Below the pieces are notes generated by a model that saw nothing but the letters and a program-made list of their open reading frames with translations, was not told where the DNA came from and did not search any database. From an uncultured Clostridia bacterium (GTDB taxonomy: Bacteria > Bacillota > Clostridia > Christensenellales > Pumilibacteraceae), in the NCBI GenBank assembly GCA_947627075.1, contig CANQUR010000021.1, positions 1 through 15,166 on the forward strand: a stretch of 15,166 nucleotides of DNA. The letters are read 5' to 3'. Numbering within the stretch: the stretch's first letter is position 1; every line of letters begins with the position of its first letter. The translations under genes and the position numbers were made by a program. Below are positions 6,583-13,984 of the stretch, one piece after another.

Positions 6583-7590
6583 TCAGACCGAGCCTCCGTC
6601 TATAAGACGTTTCATTAGTTCGCCGTCAGACAAAAGCGTTCCCGCTCCTATGATTTGCAAAAATTCGGGACGATCGAACATCTTGACAGGCAAGGACAGT
6701 TGCCTCATAAACAGTGCGTCTATACCCGGTATATTGCTCACTCCGCCCGTAAGCGCCACTTCGCCCCCGACGATATCTCGCGCTATGCTCGGAGGACACG
6801 TTTTTACAACGGCTTTTGCAAGGTCGCATATCCTTAAAAAATACGGCATCATAACCTCGCGAATATCATAAGAATGCACCATCGCGCTTTCGGGAACGTT
6901 GGACGAAACATCCATTCCGCTCACTACCGAGTTTGCCGTATCGTTTTCATATAGAGAGCCGACCTCTTCGCGAAGCTTACGAGCGCTTTCCGCGCTTATT
7001 TTCATATTGAAATTGTTAGCGACATAGCTCATGATCGCCTTGTCTATTGCTTGTCCGCCCACGCCCATTCCGCAGCCGTTTATGATCCCTCCGCAAGAGA
7101 TCAACGCTATTTCGGTCCTGCCACCGCCTATATTGACAACAAGCATTCCCTTATCCGATTTTATCGGAAGCCCCGCTCCGATCGCCGACAAAAGCACATT
7201 CGGAACAAGCGTAACGTTGGTTATATCCGCCTCGGCGAATACCTCCTCGTAGAGCTCGCGTTCATCTGCGGTAAGTCCCAAGGGGATACCCACTATTGCC
7301 TCGTAGCGAGGACGAAAGATAGCCGATTGAGGACAGATCTTATCCAAAAACGCCTTGAGCATAAAAGCGCACACGTCGGGCGACGCCATTATGCCTTCGC
7401 TTACCGGAGACAGCACGGTTATATCCGGAGATTTTTCGCGCATGGAAAGCGCGTCGTTGCCCACAGCCACGATCTTGCTCTTGTCAGTGCCGCCCATAGC
7501 GACCACCGTCGGTTCCCTCAAGACGAGTCCGCCGTCGGAAGTATATATCGATGTAAAGGCAGAGCCGAGTTTTATTGCAATAGCTTTCAT
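6583..7590 (-). CDS. mreB: MreB-family actin homologue with altered ATPase residues
   Basis: MreB-type bacterial actins form membrane filaments that guide side-wall synthesis. The 335-residue length and full-length alignment fit MreB/Mbl: LVLREPTVVAMG at 22-33, GIPLGLTADER at 101-111, VVNIGGGRTEIALIS at 151-165, GVGGQAIDKAI at 176-186, GGVSNIPGIDALF at 282-294. Key sites are changed. In phosphate loop 1 the family DLGTANT reads KLGSAFT (Lys7 in place of Asp). In phosphate loop 2 the DIGGG Asp is Asn153. The EEP that carries the catalytic Glu is replaced near residues 130-132 (PNV). This suggests weak or no ATP hydrolysis. The ATG lies 1 nt after the maf stop, with GGGAG as ribosome site inside the maf end. 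mreC and mreD are absent here. Family call firm; canonical MreB activity doubtful, so it may be a divergent paralogue. Confidence 0.85.
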   Translation of the reverse strand: MKAIAIKLGSAFTSIYTSDGGLVLREPTVVAMGGTDKSKIVAVGNDALSMREKSPDITVLSPVSEGIMASPDVCAFMLKAFLDKICPQSAIFRPRYEAIVGIPLGLTADERELYEEVFAEADITNVTLVPNVLLSAIGAGLPIKSDKGMLVVNIGGGRTEIALISCGGIINGCGMGVGGQAIDKAIMSYVANNFNMKISAESARKLREEVGSLYENDTANSVVSGMDVSSNVPESAMVHSYDIREVMMPYFLRICDLAKAVVKTCPPSIARDIVGGEVALTGGVSNIPGIDALFMRQLSLPVKMFDRPEFLQIIGAGTLLSDGELMKRLIDGGSV

Positions 7591-7591
7591 T

Positions 7592-8152
7592 CTATCTCCC
7601 GAATTGTTTTAACAGTTCCTCGATCTTTTTTAGCGGCAGACCGATCACATTATTTATATCGCCGTCTACATTGGTGATCATATGCTCGAGCGCAATATCC
7701 TGAACACCGTAGCCGCCCGCTTTATCAAACGGTGCGCCGCTCATTATATACGCCTCTATTATGGGAGCGTTATATTCGCCGAAAGTGACATACGATCTTT
7801 CGAAATCGGTGACGGTCTTGTCGTCGCTCACAATACATATGCCCGTGATTACCTCGTGAGTCTTGCCGCAAAGCTTTTTTAGCATCTCGTCCGCTTCGGC
7901 TATGGTCTTTGGCTTGCCGAGTATTTCGCCGTCTAACACGACCACCGTATCCGCGCCGAGGACTATTCCGCCATGTTCGTCGAAAACGTTCTGCGCCTTG
8001 AGCTTGGCAAGCGCAACGGCGTATTCGACGGGAGAGGAATATTCCTCTACGATCTCTTCTGCCCCACTCGGGATTATTTTCACATGAATGTTTTCTATTT
8101 GTCTTATCAGCTCCTTTCTGCGAGGAGAAGCCGACGCCAAAATCAAATTCAT
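7592..8152 (-). CDS. maf: Maf-type nucleotide pyrophosphatase (dTTP/UTP type)
   Basis: Maf proteins hydrolyse non-canonical or excess nucleoside triphosphates to monophosphates, as housecleaning enzymes, and are linked to septum control in Bacillus. Visible: ILASASPRRKEL at residues 4-15 (substrate-binding start motif), GADTVVVLDGEILGKP at 66-81 with the catalytic Asp, THEVITG at 97-103, and DKAGGYGVQD at 142-151, which fits the dTTP/UTP (YhdE-like) subfamily. The 186 residues are the usual length. The ATG overlaps the ppx/gppA stop by 4 nt (ATGA) with GGAG 5 nt upstream, and the stop is 1 nt before the mreB-like start. The place next to mreB repeats the Bacillus order. Confidence 0.94.
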   Translation of the reverse strand: MNLILASASPRRKELIRQIENIHVKIIPSGAEEIVEEYSSPVEYAVALAKLKAQNVFDEHGGIVLGADTVVVLDGEILGKPKTIAEADEMLKKLCGKTHEVITGICIVSDDKTVTDFERSYVTFGEYNAPIIEAYIMSGAPFDKAGGYGVQDIALEHMITNVDGDINNVIGLPLKKIEELLKQFGR

Positions 8153-9663
8153 AATATCTCCAAATTTTTATGATATGCCCTTGCAAAATCGGGCGCTACT
8201 TTAAGTGCGTTCTTTATTTCGAGCGAGCAGTCGCCCTCCACCTCGGTCTTCATGATGACCGAATCGCCGAGCACATCGCAACTCAGTCCCTTTACGGCTC
8301 CCGACATCGATCTGTCGAAACTTTCGGCTATTCGCAATATTACGCTCAACTTCAAAACGGCTATAAGATCTTCTTCGCGCAAAATGTCCTTATATTTATT
8401 CCAATCACTCATATTAAAGTCGTCACTTCTGTGTCCTTGCGCTATGAACGCGGCAAGGATTATGTCGCGGTGATTGACTCCGTAAAGATTGGCATTTAAT
8501 ATAAAATAGAACGTATGTTTATTGTGTTGATAGAACTTGAGCCTCGTGCCCGTGTCATGCATAAGTGCCGCTATACGAAGTGCCTTTACGTATTGTCGCG
8601 GCAATTTATGTAATACGCGCAGTTGCTTAAATAGCTGAATGGACAGATTGCAAACCTGCTCGGCATGAGGAATATTGATCTCGCAATAATTCATCATGGT
8701 GTACAGAGAATGTCCGAGGATATCCGAAATGGACTTTTCGGCAGTGGACGGAACGGCGTGAAGAAACATTATGCCCTCCCGCAGTCCTGCGCCCGATATT
8801 ACGATGCTGTTCATTCCCGTATATTCGCAGAAGGACTTTATGCCGGCAAGCGCCGACGCGAAAATATCCGCTCTGTCGCTACTTATTCCCTTTATCTTTG
8901 CGCGCTTATCCGGATCGAGCACCTTGACCATATCGTAAACGTTGTTGAATTCTTCCTGTGTTATGTGATAATTGTGTATCATGTCGAACGGATAACGCCT
9001 TACACGCTTACATATCTTGGCAAGGTTGCGGAACGAGCCGCCCACTCCCACAAACTGGTACTCGGGATCGATCTCCTTTAGCCAAGGTACTTGCGAAAGT
9101 TGGTCGAGGACATACACCTCGATAAGCTTGTTCTGCTCCTCGGGAGAACAGTTTTGTCCCGTAAACAAGTCGTTGAGCGTTATTGCTCCGAACGGCAGAC
9201 ATTCGCGATTGACAATATTGCGTCTGTTGTACTGGATGATCTGCATATTGCTGCCGTCTATATCCACTATGACGCCCTTTGGAACGTCAAGCGAATTTAT
9301 TACGCCGCGATAAATATGCATAGCCTCCTCTTCTTCGGTGAGTACGCGAAATTTGAAGCCGCAAACGGCGTTTACTTCTTCGATAAAGCTCTTTTGATTC
9401 TTTGCTCTGCGCAAAGAGTTGGTAGCTACGGCATAAATTTTATCCACATTATAGCTGTCGCAAAGTTTGCGGAACATCTTGAGCGTCTTTACGGCTTGCG
9501 CTATTCTCGCCGGCTTCAAAAAGCCGTCTCGTTCCATATCCTGTCCGAGGCGAACCGTTTCCTTCAGTTCATCGAACACCACAAAATATCCACCCGGCAT
9601 AATATTTGCAAGCACCAATCTGACGGTATTGCTGCCAAGGTCTATAACTGCTATTTTTTCCAT
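8149..9663 (-). CDS. ppx: Ppx/GppA-family phosphatase with C-terminal HD domain
   Basis: The family hydrolyses inorganic polyphosphate (Ppx) and/or pppGpp (GppA). The 504-residue product has the sugar-kinase/Hsp70-type phosphatase domain, with DLGSNTVRL at residues 8-16, LTEEEEAMHIYRG at 108-120 holding the family catalytic Glu, VDIDGSNMQII at 133-143, VGVGGSFRNLA at 205-215, SGAGLREGI at 290-298. A helical HD-type domain follows with HAEQV at 333, MHD at 368-370 and QGHR at 409-412. The second phosphate loop is unusual: the family DIGGGSTE reads DIDGSNMQ. GAGG lies 5 nt before the ATG. It is the first gene of the operon, behind a good promoter at 9852-9880. Ppx and GppA cannot be told apart by eye. 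Confidence 0.9.
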   Translation of the reverse strand: MEKIAVIDLGSNTVRLVLANIMPGGYFVVFDELKETVRLGQDMERDGFLKPARIAQAVKTLKMFRKLCDSYNVDKIYAVATNSLRRAKNQKSFIEEVNAVCGFKFRVLTEEEEAMHIYRGVINSLDVPKGVIVDIDGSNMQIIQYNRRNIVNRECLPFGAITLNDLFTGQNCSPEEQNKLIEVYVLDQLSQVPWLKEIDPEYQFVGVGGSFRNLAKICKRVRRYPFDMIHNYHITQEEFNNVYDMVKVLDPDKRAKIKGISSDRADIFASALAGIKSFCEYTGMNSIVISGAGLREGIMFLHAVPSTAEKSISDILGHSLYTMMNYCEINIPHAEQVCNLSIQLFKQLRVLHKLPRQYVKALRIAALMHDTGTRLKFYQHNKHTFYFILNANLYGVNHRDIILAAFIAQGHRSDDFNMSDWNKYKDILREEDLIAVLKLSVILRIAESFDRSMSGAVKGLSCDVLGDSVIMKTEVEGDCSLEIKNALKVAPDFARAYHKNLEIL

Positions 9664-9711
9664 TATTACCTCTTCTTCCTTTAGTGCAAAAGAATATAAT
9701 TGCTTAAACTC

Positions 9712-9864
9712 AATATTTGCTCGCTTGTATTATAGCAATAAAAGCTACAAAATCATAGATTTTGTGGGCTTATGCCCTATTTTGCTCCGCAAAATGCTTT
9801 TTGCTCATCTACTTCGCAGAAATGCCCTTGCAAGCAAACATTTCCGCTTGTATTATATCATAAA
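9712..9864. repeat. Imperfect direct repeats flanking a hairpin-rich segment
   Basis: The copies at about 9712-9742 and 9838-9864 share the exact 13-mer CGCTTGTATTATA (9722-9734 and 9845-9857) and related flanks (atttgct/atttc before, caataaa/cataaa after). Between them lie three small hairpins. The layout could be an inserted repeat element with duplicated ends, a duplicated promoter region (both copies give TATAAT on the minus strand), or part of the ppx leader. Confidence 0.5.
9747..9795. other. Three tandem hairpins in the ppx leader
   Basis: Stem-loops at 9747-9765 (ACAAAATC, 3-nt loop, GATTTTGT), 9766-9777 (GGGC, TTAT, GCCC) and 9779-9795 (ATTTTGC, TCC, GCAAAAT), all perfectly paired and almost touching. 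They lie in the roughly 180-nt leader expected from the promoter at 9852-9880. No known riboswitch class is recognised. Confidence 0.5.
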
Positions 9865-9880
9865 GAATCGGAATTGTAAA
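9852..9880 (-). promoter_or_regulatory. Main promoter of the ppx-maf-mreB-min operon
   Basis: TTTACA (9880-9875) and TATAAT (9857-9852) on the minus strand, 17 bp apart, a near-consensus vegetative promoter. The start point would be near 9845, giving a leader of about 180 nt to the ppx ATG at 9663. A second TATAAT (9734-9729) in the left repeat copy has only a poor -35 (TATGAT). Confidence 0.75.
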
Positions 9881-9962
9881 TATGTTTTATAAATTTTTTC
9901 GATATAATCCCTAAAATTTTTTACAAAAAAATCCGAAATTATACTTTAAGGCGATAATATCA

Positions 9963-9992
9963 TTTACTTTTATCTGCCTTTTGTGCTATAAT
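9963..9992 (+). promoter_or_regulatory. Extended -10 promoter of the membrane-anchored protein gene
   Basis: TTTACT (9963-9968), an 18-bp spacer and TATAAT (9987-9992) preceded by TGC, which is an extended -10. The start point would be near 9999, 22 nt before the ATG at 10021. This rules out the in-frame TTG at 9997 as start, since it overlaps the -10 and initiation region. It is divergent from the operon promoter at 9852-9880. Confidence 0.75.
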
Positions 9993-10020
9993 TTCATTGA
10001 ATAATCTGCGGAGTGTAAGT

Positions 10021-12384
10021 ATGAGAAAACCCATTTTCATTGCTATGGTGATCATGATTATGTTGACGGCGACATTTCTGCCGAGCAACTTTGTTTTTGC
10101 CGACGATACGATAACGGCAGAGGTACTGAATTACAATCAAAATACGCTCTATCACAAGTTCGATGATCCGAGCCGAATATTTTATACGACGGAAGGACTT
10201 TACATAGCGACTGCAAACGGCTATGAAATTTTCAAAGACGGCAACTTCGAATATTCCGAAAGCAGGGCGGACGATTTCACTTACTTGCAAGGGCTCATCA
10301 CCTTACGCGACGGAAAAATCTATCAAAACAACAATCCCGTCAACGACGAGAGCGGATATACCGCGGTTTCGGCTTACGGCTCTACTCTATATGCTTTGAA
10401 GGGCAATTACGAAATAGACAAGCTTACCTTTGCCGAAGGGACCTTTACGAGCGAATCATATATAAGCGACAAAAATATAAGAAAAATCGCGGCTTCGGAT
10501 AGCGGTTGCATTTATACTACCGTCAACGGCTATACCAACATTATCCATATCGAAGATCAAGAGCCTATAAAGATCACGAGCGAGGATATTATAGACATAG
10601 ATTACAAAGAAAAGCTGTATATCCTGACTCCGACGCGTATTATATCATACATAGACAGCTCGAAATCGATAAATTATACCGTCAGCGGCGTCATAAGCTT
10701 CTCTGTCGGAGACGGTGTATATATGCTTACCCGCACCGGCAGCATCAACAGAATTTCACTCGACCTTGCCCCCGACACGCACACCGCTATGATAGCCACC
10801 GAAAGCAGCGAAGATTGGTTCTATACCGATCCGACGGGCGGCACGACAAGATTGAACAAAATTTATGTGGTCGACAAAGCGACCGACCTTAAACCCGGAA
10901 GGATCGCCGTCATCAACGGAAAAGAAATAAACTATATAGACGGCTTCAGTTTGCCGATAGCCGTCGCGACCGACAATAACGGCGTGATCTACGTCGCCCA
11001 TTATGGCAATCGGATAACTCGCATTATAGGCGAAAGCAGAATCGATAAGGATATGAGCGAGGACATAGTAGACATTCAAGTCGACTATTCCAACAACCTA
11101 TATTGCCTTACAAAGAGCGGAAAAGTGATCAACTATGAAGGTACAACCATACGCGAAAATGTAGTCGCATTTGATTATCAAGGCGGTTGGCATTATATGA
11201 CCGAGGACGCCATAGACGGAACTCCCGTTGATAATGTAAAGGATTTTGCGATAGACGTAATGGGAAGCATTTTTACCGTTTCGGGCGATGATACCTTGAC
11301 GGCAATAATAGACGGCGAACAAAAAAAATATACGATCCAAAACGCTTCGGACATAATTTCGATAACAATAAGCAAGGTCGACAACGACATAGTTTCGTAC
11401 GGGGACATCCTCTTGTTCGATCAAACGAATAAATGTGTGCTCATCGTAGACGGCAAAAGTGTGGGCAGCGTAAACGTAAAGGATATTTATGAGCCGCCCG
11501 TACTCGACAACAATCCCATCGAACGTTCCGAAGGGCTTATCGGCACAGTACAAGGAATAAACGAAACGTATATGTTCTCACTTCCCATCGAAGGCGAGAT
11601 AACTCGCACTTTGCACAGCGGAGACAATGTAATTATTTGTAAGGATATTCCCTCTCACGATCCATTCGTCTACTGTGTTTGCGACGATATTCAAACCGAC
11701 ACTTTGGTTGGCGGATACATTTATAAAGACGCCTTAAAGGAGCTTCCTTACAAGGCGCCGAGCCACACGGAAGCGAAGGTAAACGCTCCGAAAACCCCCA
11801 TTTACAAATATCCTTCGATAAATTCGCCGGAAATAGGTCAATACGACAAAAATAAGATGATTTCCATACTTCCTTTCGCTACCACATACGGTTACGAATG
11901 GTATGCGGACGACTACCCGGAGCCGAATAAAAACAAGTGGTATCGTATCGCATACGGCGATAAGGAAGGATTTATGCTCGTAAGCGACACGAGCGTAACG
12001 TTCTTTTCGGACGACGAAATGCCGAAAACCAACGCCACTATCATCCAAAACGCCACTTTATACAGATTCGACGAAGCTTCGAACGAATATATCCGATTCG
12101 AAGCGATCGGCGGCGAGATCGAAAAAGACCAACGCGTCTATGTGGAGCCTCCGTTCGACACGTCGCGCGAATTCACGAAGATCGTCTTTTATAAGGACAA
12201 TTACGGTACGGTGGACGCTGAATGCTATGTAAAAACACAATATATCAAATATGACGGCGTGGACATCATAAAGATAATTGCTGTCGCGGTAATAATAGTC
12301 GCCGCCATAACGCTCGTGCTCGTGATAGCAAGAAGAAGAAAATTAGCGCGTCGACCGAGCGCTCGCAACGAAAAAATACAATAA
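10021..12384 (+). CDS. Membrane-anchored extracellular propeller-like / SH3-like protein
   Basis: A 787-residue protein from the ATG at 10021, with GGAG 7 nt upstream. The N-terminus is a signal peptide with a likely cut after VFA before DDTITA. Residues about 30-510 are repetitive beta-rich units (GLYIATANGYEIF, GCIYTTVNGYTNII, GVYMLTRTGSINRI, VIYVAHYGNRITRI, NLYCLTKSGKVINY), suggesting a beta-propeller-like sensor or scaffold. Three SH3b-like segments follow near 518-575, 591-660 (IYKYPSINSPEIGQYDKNKM) and 671-745. A single membrane helix lies at about 749-769, then an Arg/Lys-rich tail of 18 residues that stays inside. So the bulk faces the cell wall. It is transcribed alone from its own promoter to its own terminator. 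Substrate and role are unknown; SH3b-like domains suggest binding to peptidoglycan. Confidence 0.85.
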   Translation: MRKPIFIAMVIMIMLTATFLPSNFVFADDTITAEVLNYNQNTLYHKFDDPSRIFYTTEGLYIATANGYEIFKDGNFEYSESRADDFTYLQGLITLRDGKIYQNNNPVNDESGYTAVSAYGSTLYALKGNYEIDKLTFAEGTFTSESYISDKNIRKIAASDSGCIYTTVNGYTNIIHIEDQEPIKITSEDIIDIDYKEKLYILTPTRIISYIDSSKSINYTVSGVISFSVGDGVYMLTRTGSINRISLDLAPDTHTAMIATESSEDWFYTDPTGGTTRLNKIYVVDKATDLKPGRIAVINGKEINYIDGFSLPIAVATDNNGVIYVAHYGNRITRIIGESRIDKDMSEDIVDIQVDYSNNLYCLTKSGKVINYEGTTIRENVVAFDYQGGWHYMTEDAIDGTPVDNVKDFAIDVMGSIFTVSGDDTLTAIIDGEQKKYTIQNASDIISITISKVDNDIVSYGDILLFDQTNKCVLIVDGKSVGSVNVKDIYEPPVLDNNPIERSEGLIGTVQGINETYMFSLPIEGEITRTLHSGDNVIICKDIPSHDPFVYCVCDDIQTDTLVGGYIYKDALKELPYKAPSHTEAKVNAPKTPIYKYPSINSPEIGQYDKNKMISILPFATTYGYEWYADDYPEPNKNKWYRIAYGDKEGFMLVSDTSVTFFSDDEMPKTNATIIQNATLYRFDEASNEYIRFEAIGGEIEKDQRVYVEPPFDTSREFTKIVFYKDNYGTVDAECYVKTQYIKYDGVDIIKIIAVAVIIVAAITLVLVIARRRKLARRPSARNEKIQ

Positions 12385-12394
12385 AGACAAAATG

Positions 12395-12417
12395 GGACGG
12401 CATAGCGCCGTCCTTTT
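12395..12417 (+). terminator. Terminator of the membrane-anchored protein gene
   Basis: GGACGGC, a 5-nt loop, GCCGTCC, then TTTT and an AT-rich tail, 10 nt after the stop. A classic intrinsic terminator for the plus strand. It also lies just beyond the 3' end of the facing ssb-like gene, but the minus-strand side has no clean U-run. Confidence 0.85.
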
Positions 12418-12440
12418 ATATAATCTTTTTTGCCATTCCC

Positions 12441-13070
12441 TTATTGTGCTTGATCCTGTTCTTCGATAAAGATCTTGTTTATGGAAAGCTCGTAAGCGGT
12501 CCGCACCTCGCTGACTCCGCTGTCGAGTTTTTTATTATATTCGCGGGATTGTATCCTTCCGCTCACCGATATCTTTTGCCCTATCGAAATTTCGCGTACA
12601 AAGCGCGCGTTCCGTCCCCAAGCTATACAGGGTATGTAATCGGACTTGTCATAAGCTCTGTTTACAGCAAGCAAGAGGTCGCATATCTCGCGATTGAAAG
12701 GTGTCGTACGATACAGCGGCGTTTTGCAAACATAGCCCGTAAGTTCGGCAACATTGGGATTGTTCGATTCGTCATCTTCGGCGAAATCACGTACAAAAAC
12801 GGTGAGCATAAGCTTGCTTTTGTCGCCCACAAGCTTATTGAAACTGCGAAATTGACCGTAAAACGACACCTTTTCGCCCTTTGTAAGCTTTGCATTGGAG
12901 GTAAGCCGCTCCGAAATGGTGATGGGTATAAAGTCCTTTTGCTCGCTGAGTCGCGGCACCTCGAGAATAAACTCGTAAAATCCTTCGCCGTAAAGCTCGT
13001 GACTGAAGGTAGGTTCGGAATAGACCGTTCCCGAAAGGAAAACTCTGTTGTTTGTTTTTACTTCGTTCAT
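12441..13070 (-). CDS. Tandem OB-fold single-stranded-DNA-binding-like protein
   Basis: 209 residues with two OB-fold units. Unit one spans about 8-96 (NRVFLSGTVYSEPTF, KVSFYGQFRSF). Unit two spans about 105-203 and is clearly SSB-like (CDLLLAVNRAYDKSDYIPCI, GRNARFV, GQKISVSGRIQSREY). Normal bacterial SSB has one OB fold and an acidic DDDIPF-type tail for partner docking; here the end is EEQDQAQ and no such tail is seen. So it is probably not the main replication SSB, but a specialised ssDNA-binding or primosomal-type protein. The ATG is 7 nt after the stop of the deacetylase gene, and its ribosome site AAGGAG lies inside the last codons of that gene, so the two are one operon. The SSB-like fold is well supported; the role is open. 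Confidence 0.8.
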   Translation of the reverse strand: MNEVKTNNRVFLSGTVYSEPTFSHELYGEGFYEFILEVPRLSEQKDFIPITISERLTSNAKLTKGEKVSFYGQFRSFNKLVGDKSKLMLTVFVRDFAEDDESNNPNVAELTGYVCKTPLYRTTPFNREICDLLLAVNRAYDKSDYIPCIAWGRNARFVREISIGQKISVSGRIQSREYNKKLDSGVSEVRTAYELSINKIFIEEQDQAQ

Positions 13071-13077
13071 AAGTATA

Positions 13078-13845
13078 TTAACTCCTTATCTGAGTACCAT
13101 CGTGAGCGATGGTATAATTGTCTCGGTATATCATCTCGCCTATGGTCTTAAAGGAATAGCCCTTGTTTCTTAAACCCTCTATCACCACCGGCAACGCCTC
13201 GACGGTATGCTTTCCGTCATTGTGCATTAAAATTATACTGCCGTTTTTCACGCGTTTCAAAACGCGTACGGCGATGTCATTTGCGCCGAGATCCTTCCAA
13301 TCGAGGCTGTCGACATCCCATTGGATAGTATAAAGCCCGAGTTCCTCGGCTACTGTAAGCACACTGTCGCTGTAATCGCCGTATGGCGCTCTGAACAGTT
13401 CGGGCCTTTTGCCGGTGACATCTTGAATGAGCTTCATGGATGTTTCAAGCTCCAATCTTATGTTGTCTCGGCTCAATTTCGGCATATTCGGATGAGTGTT
13501 GCTATGCGTGCCTATCTCCACCCTGCCACTGTCCGAAAGAGTCTTGAGCTTATCGCCGTATTTCTCCACCCAAAATCCAACAGCAAAGAAGTTCGCTTTT
13601 ATGTCATATTCGGTCAAAATATCGAGGATCTTCAGCGTATTGTCCGCGCCCCAAGCTGCGTCGAAGGATAGCGCCACCACCTTTTCGTCCGTTTTGACGC
13701 TGTATATGGGGAGCTTTCGCGGCGTTTGATTGCTCCATACCACGGCGCTGCCCGAATAGTAGCACGTCAACATCGCCGTTGCGAAAAAAAGACTCGCCAA
13801 AAGACATTTCAATACAACCGACTTCCTTATGACTATGAACTTCAT
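13078..13845 (-). CDS. pdaB: PdaB-type polysaccharide deacetylase
   Basis: A NodB-homology carbohydrate esterase, 255 residues, with an N-terminal membrane anchor or uncleaved signal (about 8-36). Catalytic motifs are all visible: SFDAAWGADNT at 60-70, HSNTH at 114-118 (metal-binding His pair), RAPYGDYS at 152-159, WDVDSLDW at 176-183, ILMHNDG at 205-211 (catalytic His). The first motif carries the SFDAAWG form of sporulation PdaB proteins, where the second Asp of the usual TFDDG is Ala. It probably acts outside the membrane on peptidoglycan or another N-acetylated glycan; in Bacillus PdaB serves spore stability. AGGAG lies 9 nt before the ATG. It is cotranscribed with the SSB-like gene that follows 7 nt after. 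The deacetylase family is certain; the sporulation subtype is likely. Confidence 0.88.
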   Translation of the reverse strand: MKFIVIRKSVVLKCLLASLFFATAMLTCYYSGSAVVWSNQTPRKLPIYSVKTDEKVVALSFDAAWGADNTLKILDILTEYDIKANFFAVGFWVEKYGDKLKTLSDSGRVEIGTHSNTHPNMPKLSRDNIRLELETSMKLIQDVTGKRPELFRAPYGDYSDSVLTVAEELGLYTIQWDVDSLDWKDLGANDIAVRVLKRVKNGSIILMHNDGKHTVEALPVVIEGLRNKGYSFKTIGEMIYRDNYTIAHDGTQIRS

Positions 13846-13923
13846 TTGGGTGTACTCCTATTATACCATTCTGAATTTGATAATTTTCGAAATGAGTGTC
13901 GAAAAAAACGATTTTTTGGGTAT

Positions 13924-13955
13924 AAAAATACTCATACCTACATTAAGGTATGAGT
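13924..13955 (-). terminator. Terminator after the permease-lipoprotein operon
   Basis: On the minus strand, ACTCATACCT, a 6-nt loop and AGGTATGAGT (13955-13930) form a perfect 10-bp stem, followed by ATTTTTA. It lies about 30 nt after the lipoprotein stop at 13985. The stem's second arm could alternatively pair through GGTAT with ATACC just downstream. Confidence 0.85.
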
Positions 13956-13984
13956 GCCGCGCCCAATATAGAACCCGCTAACGG

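Noticed and set aside
7051..7677. 208-codon plus-strand open frame opposite the mreB-like gene
   Set aside because: It lies antisense to well-supported maf/mreB coding sequence, has no ribosome site or recognisable domain, and is a shadow frame.
9997..10020. Longer start (TTG at 9997) for the plus-strand membrane-anchored protein
   Set aside because: The TTG lies only 5 nt after a TATAAT and at or before the expected transcription start; the ATG at 10021 has a GGAG site and begins a proper signal peptide.
12444..13151. 235-codon plus-strand open frame opposite the SSB-like gene
   Set aside because: Shadow of the minus-strand OB-fold gene, which has a ribosome site, operon context and recognisable motifs.
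13860..13865. TATAAT just before the pdaB-like gene as its promoter
   Set aside because: Though preceded by TGG (extended -10 form), the ribosome site AGGAG follows at once, so a start 7 nt downstream would leave it out of the transcript; no good -35 is seen. The true promoter was not identified.
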